Assembly: GCA_027605045.1 (NCBI GenBank)
Contig: JAQFWX010000039.1
Coordinates: 186,001 to 250,000, forward strand
Direction: 5' to 3'
Length of the DNA: 64,000 nucleotides
Origin: Phallus indusiatus
Lineage: Eukaryota; Basidiomycota; Agaricomycetes; Phallales; Phallaceae
Below are positions 24,641-37,200 of this stretch, piece by piece. Within the stretch, counting starts at the first letter, position 1, and each line of letters begins with the position of its first letter. The notes below the pieces were generated by a model, which did not search any database, was not told where the DNA came from, and saw only the letters and a program-made list of their open reading frames with translations. The translations under genes were made by a program, and so were the position numbers.

Positions 24641-27600
24641 TTAGTCGTTCTGGAACCTACACTTCGTCCAACTAGAACCATGTACGAAATTTGTGAAATT
24701 TAGTTTTGTGATGTCTCGATGGGGTATATGTATCATGCATGGAAACCAAAACTGCTTCCTTTTTTTTTCAGGAACCCAAAACAGAAGCTCGTCCTGCAGA
24801 CCCAAAACCCATCCATTATCTTGGATCTTAGCAAACGCGGGAAGCGAAGCTTTTTTCCAGGCCATTAGCGCGTAATTCAACTCCATCTTGTCAGAGACCG
24901 GTGTTCTGAGTGTCTCCCTGAGCGAACCAAATTGAATATGTGATACTAAACTTACCCTTCAATGCCCGTACCATCGGCGTTCAAGTCGGTGACTGCAGGA
25001 GCAGTGTACAGAGTAGACATTATCTCGTACATATCCAAGTCCCAGACAGAACATTGCGAGGAGTTTCTAATCAGGTCTACCAGGTGTCCGTTGCTCAGAG
25101 CTAGAGTCTCTATATTCTTCGGGTTAAACGGGTACCGAATTGGCTTCATAATCGTGTTCCTGGATTGCGTGTCCCAAATATTTAACAGTCCGGTTCTTTC
25201 GTCGATATTTGCATTTGACGCTGTTATGATAGAATTTGAATCGTTAGAAAACCACAACTTTTCAATCTGCTGATTTAACAACGGTCCGCTGAGCGATACT
25301 CCAGCCTGAGTGTCCGTGTCGAGCAATATCACTTCATTGTTGTGTGTCCGAGTCCATGTCAGATGCTTTCCGTTGGGGGATAGTCGTCTTGCAGGATCAT
25401 GACGCCGTGAGCATGGAATCGAGATCACCCTTGCTCCCGTTGATGCATCTAGTATATCGACATCTTCCTCTGATATGCATATGACATGTCTCCCGCCGGC
25501 AGAAAAAGCAACCGTTGTGTATTGGAAGGACTTTGTATCGAACGTAAGTTGCGCCACTCTGTCACCCGATTCGCATGCCCAAACTTCCACTTCATTGTCA
25601 CATGCATTGACAAAAGCGAAGTGTGTACCTCACACAGGAAGGAGGGATTTTACCTCGTTGTACGGATTAATCAGGTGTAAGAAAGGGGTCTCAGATATTA
25701 TTTGATCTGAAATAATAGTTAATTGATATAAAAGGGTGATTGGAGTATGAATCAGTTTACTGGTGCGAATATCCCATATCTTGATAGTCCTGCCTTCGGT
25801 GAAAATAACATATTTGTCCAAACACAAGTGCGCCGAGAATAGAAAGTCTGATTCGTTTACAACAGTTTCGCCTTCGTCTTCATTCCAGAGACAGAGTCCG
25901 CAACTGTTAGCGTATGTTACGCACACATTTTTCTCATCAGGGGAAACGCTGACAAGTCTATTTATGTGATTGAGTTCGACGTCAAAAACAATCGTGTTTG
26001 TTGTTGTAATTCTTGAGATTTGAAGGTGATCTTCATAGAGAGAGTTCCAATATTTAAGAATGAGATATGCACCCCGAAGCCAAATTTCGCGAATTCCTTG
26101 AATGTCCGGGCCACACGGGTGACTTGTCTCTACGGATATATCCCATTGTTGAACGTAGATGCCACCATCGGGTGTGCGCAATGCAATTGATTTGGAATCA
26201 TGTGAAAACCCCATGCAGAAAATCTTGTTGTCTATATGGGATCGACTGATTAATTCTCCTGTAGATACATTCCAAATCGAGTACGCCCTGGGAGAGGTAG
26301 AAAGGAGATATCGGACATCAGGGGAAAAGTGAAAGTTTGTGATCCACGTCTCACATTTAATCTCGGTGACTTTAATATTTTTTCGTAAATCCCTGATCTC
26401 TATTGATACACGGGTGTTTTGAAAGGCAATGTAGTTGTCGGTCAGTGCCAGATGCCCTTCATCACAGCGGGACACGACATCCAGCGTGTCATGGTTCCGA
26501 GTGTTCCATATGTGCACATCCCTGTCGTGCCGCATTCTAATATCCGCCGAACTAGTATCGGAAGTCATGGGTATAAAAATTGGCTCACAAAGATATTGAT
26601 CATTTCTAGGGTCCCTATAAAGCGCAATCCAATCTCCGTTGGGCGAAATTGCGGCAGAAGTAAAGGTAAAACGACCGTTAAACGTTCCGACAATCCGATG
26701 ACTTTTTCGATCGAATACATACGTGTCCTTGTTTGTGCACCAGACTATGAAGTACCCGTCCGAAGAGATCGTACAAAATTGGTCGAACAACCGATGCAAG
26801 TGGTTGAATAGACGATGCCGGTGGTTTACATATTCAGAACGAATCTTTGTCACAAGTCGATCCCCTGTTAGATAGTCCCATATCCAAAAATCACCTTTAT
26901 CTGATCCAATTGCGATATATCTGCCCTTTGGAGAAAAAGCAAGCGCAACAGGAGTTCCGGCTGAAGCATGCCTTTGCATGATACCGTTTTTGTGTGTAGA
27001 ACTGACGGGTTGGCCGATATCAAACGTGAATAGTCCAGGATACCTTGAGAGGTATTGTCTGGATACAAACGAATCGGTGGGAGTAAAAGGAAGAGCAGAG
27101 AGGTAAAGGTGCGGGGTGCTCTCTGTCATCGTGTCTCCAAAATCAAACCCAAACTCCCATGTATCCATAGCATCTGCAGCCAAAGTGCCGTCTCCATCCT
27201 ACCACCTCGTTCAGCTTTAGAATAGACGATGAGCAAAAAATTACTCACTTCGCACCAATTTATTATCTCTCGCATCGCCACGCAGCCTCGGTCAACCGCA
27301 GTCAATAAACTGAGTACCTCAAAATAATACAACAATTTGTTGTCCATCAATTTCCGGATTTCACGAACAAGCTCCTTGGCATGAGCCGATGACTGGAGAT
27401 GAAAGCCCCAAAAACGACACGCATACGACAAATGCAACGGAATGGCTTTCTCGACGCGTGAGTGGAAATCGGGTAACGTGCGGTTCCACAGGTGTGATGT
27501 CTCCAGGTCACATATATTGAAGCGGAGCATTTGATTCATTAGTTTGAGACAGCCTAGAGTCATCTGACCTTGGTTTGAGGTGTCGATGTAGTATTCATTG

Positions 27601-30044
27601 GTTTCTTCGGCGATTTTTTTGGAAATGAAAAAATCGAATAAGGAAGTGTGAACAGGTCGCAATGGAGTAGAAATGTCATGGAGGCCAACGAAGAAAGAAC
27701 CAAAGGGTGTGAGTATTGAACCAATATCTTCAATACTGTCAAAGATATTTTGCAGCGCATTGATTGAGAGAGGTTCCCGCGCAGTTACAATCGCACCCAC
27801 GATTGTCTTGAAGTCTTGGATGAAGTCATGATATTTGAATTCAGACTGCCTAGAAATGATAGAGCGATATAATTCAAAGAGTGACAAGGATGAGCTTGAA
27901 ACGCAGGTCTCCCAGTTTTTTTTCACGAGTTGTGCGCGCGTAACGGTGGGATCAATGAATTGGCAAGCCGTTTGTGCCCATTGAAAAAGACCTTCGGCGC
28001 GCTTGGCTAGTACACCGCGCCAATCTCCGTTTATCTTGTCTAAAATCGGCGATATCGGGGTGAGAAAATTCGAGATATAGGCTTGAATGTCGTGGAACGT
28101 TTCTTCTACATCAATATCTCCCATCCGTTTACATAGAACATTAGGATTTTGGAAGTGAAGTTCAATGTCTTGTTCCGGACGGGTGGTGACAATTATACGA
28201 TAGTTCTTTGGAAGCTCGGACCATCTGTCGAGAAGTAATCCCAAAATTTCCTTGCGTTCGTGACGTTCTCCGCTTTCATCCAACGCGTCTACAACGATAA
28301 CTACAGATCCAACGGTTGTCACGTTTTTCGAAGGCTTGATAATGAGTTCTTCGAATTGCATTTCAGCATCCTTCTTCTTCCGAACTGCAGACATGTTAAT
28401 AACATTCACTAATTCTTTTCTCCATAGGGTGTCGCCATCGGCCAAGTCGCGGGATATGGTACTGAAAAGATAATTGCGTCGTTCCGCGTAGCTTCTATTG
28501 AAACAGAACATAGATCCGAGCCGATTTTGTTCTCGGAATATCCCAGCGATGGTATGTGCTACTGCTGACTTTCCTGTTCCCGCTTGACCACTCAGGACAA
28601 GAATTTGAGGTAATGTGTCACTGTTGACCCATTCCAATATCTCATTGATCAGAGTTTGACGAGTTCCAGGTAAACATCGTTTCTTGGGGAAAAAACCAGC
28701 CTCGGGATCGTAGGGCATCTCTCCGAGCAGTGTTAATTCATCTTGTGAAAAATTATCAACGATCCTCGATAATAGCACACATATTAACGCACTCAGTTCA
28801 ATAACCTTTTCAGATACACGAAGGGTGACAAGACTCGTTTCGAGACTGACCGAGTCCGTCATAACCTTCATAAAGTGGTCAAGTTTGTCGCAAAAACTTT
28901 GTATTTTGTCATCGATGCTCCCACTGATCCCTTTCATTACGTTCTTGACTAGGGCATGGATATCAGACATAATTGCTACCATGATGTGACCTTAAGAAAA
29001 ACACTGAACCTGTGTTTTCCATACTATATGCTCGAATGAAGTACGCGCATTCAATTGTTTGTCGAACGATTGTGGAGAGTATCGTGGACCAGTGGGTTGC
29101 CGACTGGGTCATGGCAAAAAGCTCATGAAGCCGTTCCGCATTCGTAATGTATTCATAGATGTCTTTTAGTTTTTCACATAATTGTTTGACTTTGTCATCG
29201 CGGTTTTTCTTTCCGAGAATAGTCTTTATAAAATCGATATTGTATCTAGCTCCTCGTGTCCAAGAGAAAAAGAGTGACCTTTCTTACCTTCGGAATAATA
29301 GATATAACACTCCATGCTACCTTCACATATGGGTTTATCTAAAAAAGTTTTAGAAAAGAATAATGTTCACTGCTAACATAACTACCTCAGACACACCATC
29401 CATCACTTTCATAAAAACTTGGAATGTGTCGATAAACGATGTCCAAGTCTTCTCGTTGTCGTTGTCAACCTCGGCTGATGCTTGTTTTACCACTCTTGAA
29501 ACGACGTCAAGCCCAGATATTCTTTCGATGCTGAATTTTAATTGACATTTTCCGACGTCTAATTTGCACGAACCTGCAATAATATAAATATTAAGCTAAC
29601 GACCATAATCATAATATCACTAACCAGAATTGCTCTGCAACTCAAATAGATCAGTGGCTCGACATTCGCGCGAGCCAATTGTAATACTGTTTGGGAATCG
29701 TTTATTGCGGATGGCAAAAGTCAAGAGGGGTTGTCTTCAATATCACCGCTGCTAGTAAATAGATGTAAAGTAAATTGAGAATATTGCGATCTTTACATAC
29801 AAAATGAGAGGCTCGTTCCAGATCACGCGGTTGTCATCATGATCCCCTTTCCTGACTGTACACTCTGGGGTCTCATACACCCTATCGCCACATTTGATCA
29901 CTAATTTGAATTTGTTTTTTGATGGAGGATTGAGCAAACGAAAATCTTTAACGTATAAATGTTCCAGATGAGATATGAGCCGAGATTTCAAACGAAAAAC
30001 CTGATGTTACCAGATAATTTTATACCATCCATCGAAACTACCAT
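24641..30044 (-). pseudogene. NLR-like C2 / Goodbye-like / NACHT / WD40 gene, copy B, disabled
   Basis: Same exon plan as copy E: 30011-30044, 29801-29945, 29625-29751, 29386-29573, 29288-29338, 29010-29223, 28793-28948, 27249-28741, 24956-27198 and 24641-24917. NACHT is intact, with Walker A GQAGTGKS and Walker B VVIVVDALDES. Three lesions are visible against E. The C2 exon 29625-29751 is 127 bases instead of 128 (one C missing in a C run), which gives an early stop. About 57 propeller residues, roughly one blade, are deleted in frame at 26780. A CGA codon in LLPVRGTHF has become TGA at 25630-25632. The rest of the propeller and the cap stay open, so inactivation looks recent. It lies in the B/E segmental duplication. 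Confidence 0.85.
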
Positions 30045-30148
30045 ACCCGCTGTGTTTGGGAGAAGATCGCTGCTCTGACCATCCAGAATAGAATTCTAAA
30101 TAAATTTCTTGAGTACAATCTGCATATTGAACAAGTGGGAGAGCAAAC

Positions 30149-30565
30149 AAGTTTATCGTGTAAAGGCTGTGAGACCGGCTCATTCGTCTCACTGTGCCTG
30201 TCATCCTCCATATGAACATCACCCTGGTTTCATTATAACATTTTGTATATATGCGTCAAATTGTTTAATGATAAATATGAGATGGAAAGACTCACAGGTT
30301 CTGCTGACACATCGCAATCCAGGTTGGGAGTTGCTGATGTATGGTCAGTTTCATGGTCATCCGAATTCGCATTCAGACGACGACGCTTGTGATCTGAACG
30401 ACTATCGGCCACGTCCCCGCGTGGATGACGCAGCTCATGATTATCTTGTTGAAATTTGCAATCCTTCTGATGTATTGCCAGGTCCTTGGATGTAGCAGGT
30501 TTGCGTCGATGACCAGCCCAACCACAAGCGGAACACTTCCGAGTCCACGGATTAACTCTGTCCAT
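30149..30565 (-). pseudogene. CCHC zinc-finger leader exons of copy B
   Basis: Exon 30296-30565 encodes the same leader as in A and E, with CSACGWAG and HQKDC as the CCHC ligands and a KRRR basic patch. It splices (GTGAGT donor) to an exon starting at 30223 with GDVHMEDDRHSETNE. A splice from about 30149 to the AATTCT exon, using a weak GTTTGC donor, puts it in frame with the first C2 exon. Because the C2 exon is frameshifted, the leader could at best be part of a truncated product. Confidence 0.5.
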
Positions 30566-30645
30566 CAAGCCTGATAAGGTTATAGTGAATATGTATACAC
30601 CAGCCAAACAATCGGGACATTACTTACAGTGGCGTTTTGTGCAGG

Positions 30646-30651
30646 TTTATA
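30646..30651 (-). promoter_or_regulatory. TATA-like box before the copy B leader exon
   Basis: TATAAA on the minus strand, about 80 bases before the ATG at 30565, at the position matching the copy A TATA box. Confidence 0.4.
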
Positions 30652-30659
30652 CACAATGG

Positions 30660-33600
30660 GTTCAAAATAAAGAGGTGCGAGCATTTGTTCTCGCTTCATT
30701 TTCTTTGATCAAATACAAAATTTTCTTTAATTGATGATGGCAGCGCTAAGGGAAAAGGTTCCGTTCGCCAAGTGATCCGCAAGCCATTAGTCATCACAAT
30801 TTGTCACAATCACCAAACAAACCACTTCGGACTTTAATGAAAACTCTTCACAACAGCCCGGAATTTCGTGTTACCGTAAGGACCAAACGTCGAACGGATA
30901 CACTAACGTCGAAATGCATCGGGATAATCATTACCATGTGGATCTCTATTAATTTTGAGGTGTTGTCGAGCTCTCATCTCAACAACGTTCAACTTGGCAG
31001 GACTGTCCTTTTTTGTTTCTTTGCTGATTCAAATGCGACGGGTTTAGTCAAAATGGTATGTGGCATCAACTTTACTTATTATATTGACCTCTCCATGACG
31101 CTGTATAAAAGCATGCTTGTACATATATGTACAAATCACCTCAGAACGTATTCCGATAGCTAATTAACCCAGCTAGGATGACATACATTTGCGCTTTCCA
31201 AGATTTGGTTCAAGTCCGTGATAGTCGTTAACGCCATACCGCAATTCCTATTGATGTCCTTCCAGAATTAGTCTGCTTTACTTGGAATGGATCATTCAAA
31301 CCCACCGAATGTAACTTGGGACATGTCACATCCTTATTCCGCGTTGTCCAGCATTCATGGGCCCAGGACTCCTTTAGTTGTTCTACGAGGATAGCTTCGT
31401 CTATGCAGCGAAATTGAACCAATGTATACCATCTCAATGTAACCGGACCGACACAAGTACTAAGCTAGGCTGCTTTTCTTCTCACTTCTCATCACCGTTC
31501 TGCCTCTACGCAATCCGAACCCTTCTTAATCTTGCGACTTATTGATGTTACCCGGTCACGACGTTGTCGGTCCGATTGGCATCCTTGTCAACCAAAAAGT
31601 CTACCTTTCACAACAAATGGTACGAGAAATTGACTCTTTCCCTCGTTGAATTGTCATCAACTCTCGTGTATTCCGCCGTCTCCATCCCGACCGTTTGCCT
31701 TACAGTTGGCATACCTATCTCATGCAGTCGGTGTACTGTGGATTCGGAATGAACAATTCGGGGCTTACATCGCCCCTGTTGCCTCAAAAACTATGCCGGG
31801 ACAATGTGGGTTACCCGTATCTACGGAAAAAATCCTTAAACCTCGAGAAACATGCAATGCCTTCCGATAAAAGAAGCAACGCTTTTCTATCTTTATGATT
31901 CTGACGTTATCTCAATACATCAGTACTCTACATTTTGGGTACGCACACTTGACGCGCCTGCTGTCTATACCGCTTAATAAAGGTTTAAGGCTTTCCTCAT
32001 GCGTATGACACGATACCAGGTTCAGACAGTGTATTCAAGCTTCAAGCTTCTTTTTCGCTTTCCGTTCGTTTAGCGCAGTCAACAAGCAATTAAGCTGATA
32101 CTGCTTGAGGCGGGTGCGCTCTACGGTACTGTCCCCGCCGCCTATCGCTAACGCGTTCTAGGTTTTTTCGGCCATAAATGATCTTTGGCTCTATCATACG
32201 TTTCACTTAAGCCGCAGAAAGAGTTCGGAATCATCTCCAAACACGTTACAAGAGAGTGTCTGATGTACTCTGCTGATTCGGGTGCGTGCTCGTTTTCGAG
32301 CTAGTAACACATCCAAACACAACGCTACATCGTGGGTTTGGTCTCTTTTACTTAATTGACTGGTAAATGCTTATTTTTGTACTTTTTGTATAAAGACATT
32401 TACCTGTCGCTGTACAAACATCCTTACGTTACGCAAAGCGCTTCAAGCCTTTCAAGCCTTCAGGAGTCGGTACGTCGGCATTCGGACAGACGACGGACGA
32501 TTATACCATGAAGCATTACTTCGGAATATCACTGCGTGCTATTACTGGGTTAATATAGATTGAATTGAAGACTCTGCCGGCGGTGACTTATCATGGGGTA
32601 TGAGACCCAATGATGAAGATGATATTGGCAACCCTAAGACTGTCGGTACGTATTCGTATTGGCACTGAATTCATGTCCCATCCCCATTCAAGACTCTGAC
32701 AGTCATAATGGTATCATCAGCATGGCGACTCCTGCCAAAGGAAACTGAGCGAGTGTGGGCAATCCTGACCTTTGCAGAATAGGCAGAAACTTACGTTTCT
32801 CTTCGTTTATCATCTCCGTCACACCGTTCTGCTCCATATCGAAGTCGACCTCTTTCTAGTCACGGTTGTCGTCGCGTACTATGACTACTGCCGTCATCCT
32901 TCTTCAAACCATAGAACGTAGATCTGGCCGAATATGAGCTGTGTCGACTTCTTCTCAACGATGCCTGGTGCAGGCGCTATCGGACGGTACTCTTACATTC
33001 CGCGACAAACGACGATGAATAGACTCGTTTCCTCTTAATTCTGGTATACTTCGACCTCGCTCCGGGCATGAACGCGCCTTAATGTTAGCGTACCCTCATC
33101 AGGTAGTCGATGTAGTGTGGTTTTGAAATGAAGAAGCCTACGATTACATTGGCTCGATCGTCTCGGAAAATGAACAAAAGCAATGTGGACACGCAGATCA
33201 TTCCTTTTGTCGACGCAGAGTTAGTCAGGGACAAATGCACAGTGAAAGTTCTCCGCTCCTCAACTCCTCAACTCTTCGGATCCGTTACATCATTCAACGT
33301 TTTCTGATGAAAGAAGCAGCGCTCTTCTCTTTTTATTTTCCCAGCATTCATAGGTATCGATGTATTTTCATGGATTGTCGATACATATACAGCTCAAATT
33401 CCAAGTATGTATCCACGGACTTTTGCCGCTCACACAAGCTCACGGCGATCCTTAGGCGTACCACAGATACCAAGTCAAGCAATCTATTCGAGCTTTAAGA
33501 TACATCTTAACTCCCTGTTCGTTCTCCGCAGTCACAAACAGCTTTAGCTTTAACTACTTGGTGACGCATGCGCATGCACTATACTGTCTCCAGCCGCCCA

Positions 33601-34285
33601 TCGCTAGCGCATTTTTTAAAAACTAACCTTTGGCCTTATCATCCGTTTTACGCTGAAAAGGAATCAAAATTCATCTTCAAACACGTTATAAGAAAGAAAG
33701 CGTCAGATGTGCGTTTTTGCTGATTCGAGCATATCCTCCTTTTCAGGTTCTCAAACACAAGTTACAACGATATTATGGGTTTGTGCTTTTTGTACTTAAT
33801 TATCTCATGCGCACTCATTTATGTTTCCTTCAAAATATTTTTCTGTACAGCTGCTATACTGTATATGCGCAAATCGATTCAGGAGTCAACGTTTCAACAT
33901 TCAAACCGACGATGGACGACTATATGATGAAATATCATCTCAGCATAGATTTGGTTGAGTACGTGTCAGGCCTAGTACCGCATGAGATCTACTCAGTTTC
34001 ATTTATGGTTCTCATATGCCTGTCTCTACTCATTATGAAGGCCACGCTCTATCTGAAGCCTTGAACTCGCGTCTACACTGACTAAGCGTGATATCCTGTG
34101 TGGAAGCTTACGTCTGCGCGCTCGCCCGGTAAAGGCGGGACATACTCTGGTTCAAATTTGGGAATTATCGATTTGCATGCAGATATGACTCAAACTAACT
34201 CTTAGGTGTATATAAGTTCCTTGCAAATTCGTAATAGAAATAACAAATGTTTAACAAATAAATAACATGCTAGGAGTCTTGGACC
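30660..34285. other. Repeat-rich intergenic region between copies B and C
   Basis: Contains the 5' flank shared with E (30660-31540), block Y (about 31540-32620) and a second, more decayed Y-like stretch (about 33530-33990). No frame is convincing. The segment 31392-31467 is inverted relative to its copy near the right edge. Confidence 0.6.
31392..31467. repeat. 76-bp segment inverted between the B and E flanks
   Basis: Begins TAGCTT and ends AAGCTA, a 6-bp inverted repeat. Its reverse complement is found at 63641-63716 with few changes, while sequence on both sides is collinear. Confidence 0.8.
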
Positions 34286-37200
34286 TTATTGATCGTTTCT
34301 AAATCCACATTTTGTCCAACTAAAACCGTGTACGAAGTGTGTAAAATTTAGTTTCGTGATGTTTTCATGAGGTATATGCATCATGCACGGAAACCAGAAG
34401 TGCTTTCTTCTATTTTCTGGAACCCAAAACAAAATTTCACCTTGCAAACCCAAAACCCATCCATTATCCATGTGGGCGAAAGCGGGAAGCGAGGCGTTTT
34501 TCCAGGCTGATAATGCGTAATCTAATATCTCCGTCTTGTTGTAAACCAGTGTTCTAAGTGTCTCTTTAAGCAAACCAAATTGAATAAATATATGCGATAC
34601 TAAACTTACCCTTCAATGCCGGTACCATCGGCGTCCGAGTCGGTGACTGCAGGAGCACTGTACAGAACAGACATTGTCTCATACGTATCCAAGTCCCAGA
34701 CAGAACATTGCAAAGAGTTTCTAACTGAATCTACCAGGTGTCCATTGTTCAGAGCTAGAGTCTCTATATTCTCCGGGTTGAATGGATATCGAATTGGCTT
34801 CCCAATCATGTTCCTGGATTGCATGTCCCAAATATTTAAAACCCCGGTTCTTTTGTCGATATCTGCATTCGATGCCGTTATGATGAAATTTAAATCATTT
34901 GAAAACCACAACTTTTCGATGGGCTGATCTAACGACGATCCCTTGAGCGATACTCCAGCTTGAGTGTCCGTGTCAAGCAATATCACTTCGTCGTTGTATG
35001 TCCATGTCAAGTACTTCCCATCGGGTGATAATCGTCTTGCAGGATCATGGCGTGAGCATGGAATCGAGGTTACCCTTGCTCCCGTCGATGCATCTAGTAT
35101 ATCGACATCTTCCTCCGATATGCATATGACATGTCTCCCACTGGCAGAAAAAGCAACTGTTGTGTATTGAAGGAATTTTGCATCGAATGTAAATTGCGCC
35201 ACTTTGTCACCTGATATGCATTCACGAACTTCCAACTCATTGCCATATGAAACAGCGAAGCGGGCCTCTTGTACGGAAACAAGGAATTTCATTGGAGTTG
35301 AAAGGTAGATTGGACTGCAAAGCAACTGACGGGTATCATTATCCCATATCTTGACAGCTGTTTTAGCACCAAAAATAAGATATTTGTCGGAGCATACGAG
35401 TTTGAGTTCGGAAGACGAGAGGAAGTCATCTTCGTCTATTTGAACGTTTTCTTTTTCGTTCCAAATATAGAGTCTGTGCGAAGTGACATACGCCACGCAT
35501 ACGTTTTTTCTATCAGAAAAAACACTGACAGCATCGATATGTTCGACGTCAAGGACAATCGTGTTCGTTGTAATATCCGAAATCCTAAGGTATCGACTGG
35601 AAGAAATCCAATAAAGAAGAATGAGATATGCACCCCGCAGCCAAATCTCGGATACTCTTCGAAAGTACGGGTGACGGACCCGGGGCCGGTAATCGCCAGT
35701 CTCTATGGATTTATCCCATTGTCGAACATGAGTTGCACCATTGAGATCGTAAAATGCAATTAATTTAGAATTGTGTGAGAATCCCAGACACCGTGCTGGA
35801 GTTGTTCCGTCCACATAGGAATTACTAATTAATTCTCCTGTAGATACGCTCCAAATCGAGTACGGTCCGTTGTAGGCAATAGAAAGGATATATTGACCAT
35901 CGGCAGAAAAGTGAAAACACTGCACAAAGAAATTGCGCAGCTGCCTAACTTTGGTGTTTGTCTGCAGATCCCTGATCTCTATTGAGTCATGATTTTTAAA
36001 GGCAATGTAACTGTCAGTCAGCGTGAGATGTCCATCAACAGAGCGGGACACGACATCAAGCGTGTGGTTCCGAGTGTTCCATATGTGCACCTCACTGTCT
36101 TGCAGAATAATTACTTCCCACCTGCGCTGCTCAAAGCCAGGACTGTAAGCCTTGATGGTTGGAGGCTCATAGAGATAGCGATCATCTGCAGGGGCCCGAT
36201 AAAGAGCAACCCAGTCTCCGTTAGGCGAAATTGCGGCGGAAGTAAAATTTAGACGCCCTTTATGAAAGGTTTTGACGGTCTGATGACTCGTGCGATCGTA
36301 TAGACGTGCTCCCTCATTACCTCTGCACCAGACTATGAAGCGCCCGTCCTGAGAGATAGTGCAAAATCCACATGTGGCACCGGCTATCTCTTGATAATTC
36401 TCCCTGATTGTTTCGTTTGTCGCCATACACCATACGACAATATCACCACAGCTCAAACAACAGTAAGCCAATTCTCCATCCGGGGAAAACACGACGTCGG
36501 TAACATTTCGTCTCGGACGCCGACCAGCTTTATCACAAACCTCGCTCACAAGTCGTTCTCCTGTTACATAGTTCCATACGCAGAATTCACCGTGATCGGA
36601 TCCAGTTGAGAGATATCTGCCTTTTGGAGAAAAGGCAAACGCGATAGGAGTTCCGTATGTAACACGTCTTTGCGTGAAACCGATTTTGCGTGAAGATCCG
36701 ACAGGTTGTCGGTCAACGTCAAATGTAAACAGTTTGGGAAACCTTGTAAGGTATTTTCTGGATATGAACGAATCACGAGGGGTAAAGGGAAGAGCGGAGA
36801 GATAAAGGTGCGGCGTGCTCTCCGTCATTGCGTCTCCAAAATCAAACCCAAACTCCCATGCATCCTTGGCATCTGCAGTCAAAGTGCCGTCTCCATTCTA
36901 TCACCTCGTTCAGCCAACGAATAAATGACAAGCAAAGAATTACTCACTTCGCACCAGTCCACTATTCCTCGCATCGCCACGCAGCCTCGATTGACCGCTT
37001 TTAACAAACTGAGCGCCTCAAAGTAATACAGCAGTTTATCGTCCATCAATTCCCGGATTTCACGCACCAGTTCCTCGCCATAAGTTGATGACTGGAGATG
37101 GAAGACCCAAAATCGACACGAATACGACAAATATAACGGAATGGCTGTTTCCACACGTGAACCGAGACCGGGAACATCTTGATTGCGCAGGTGTGATGTC

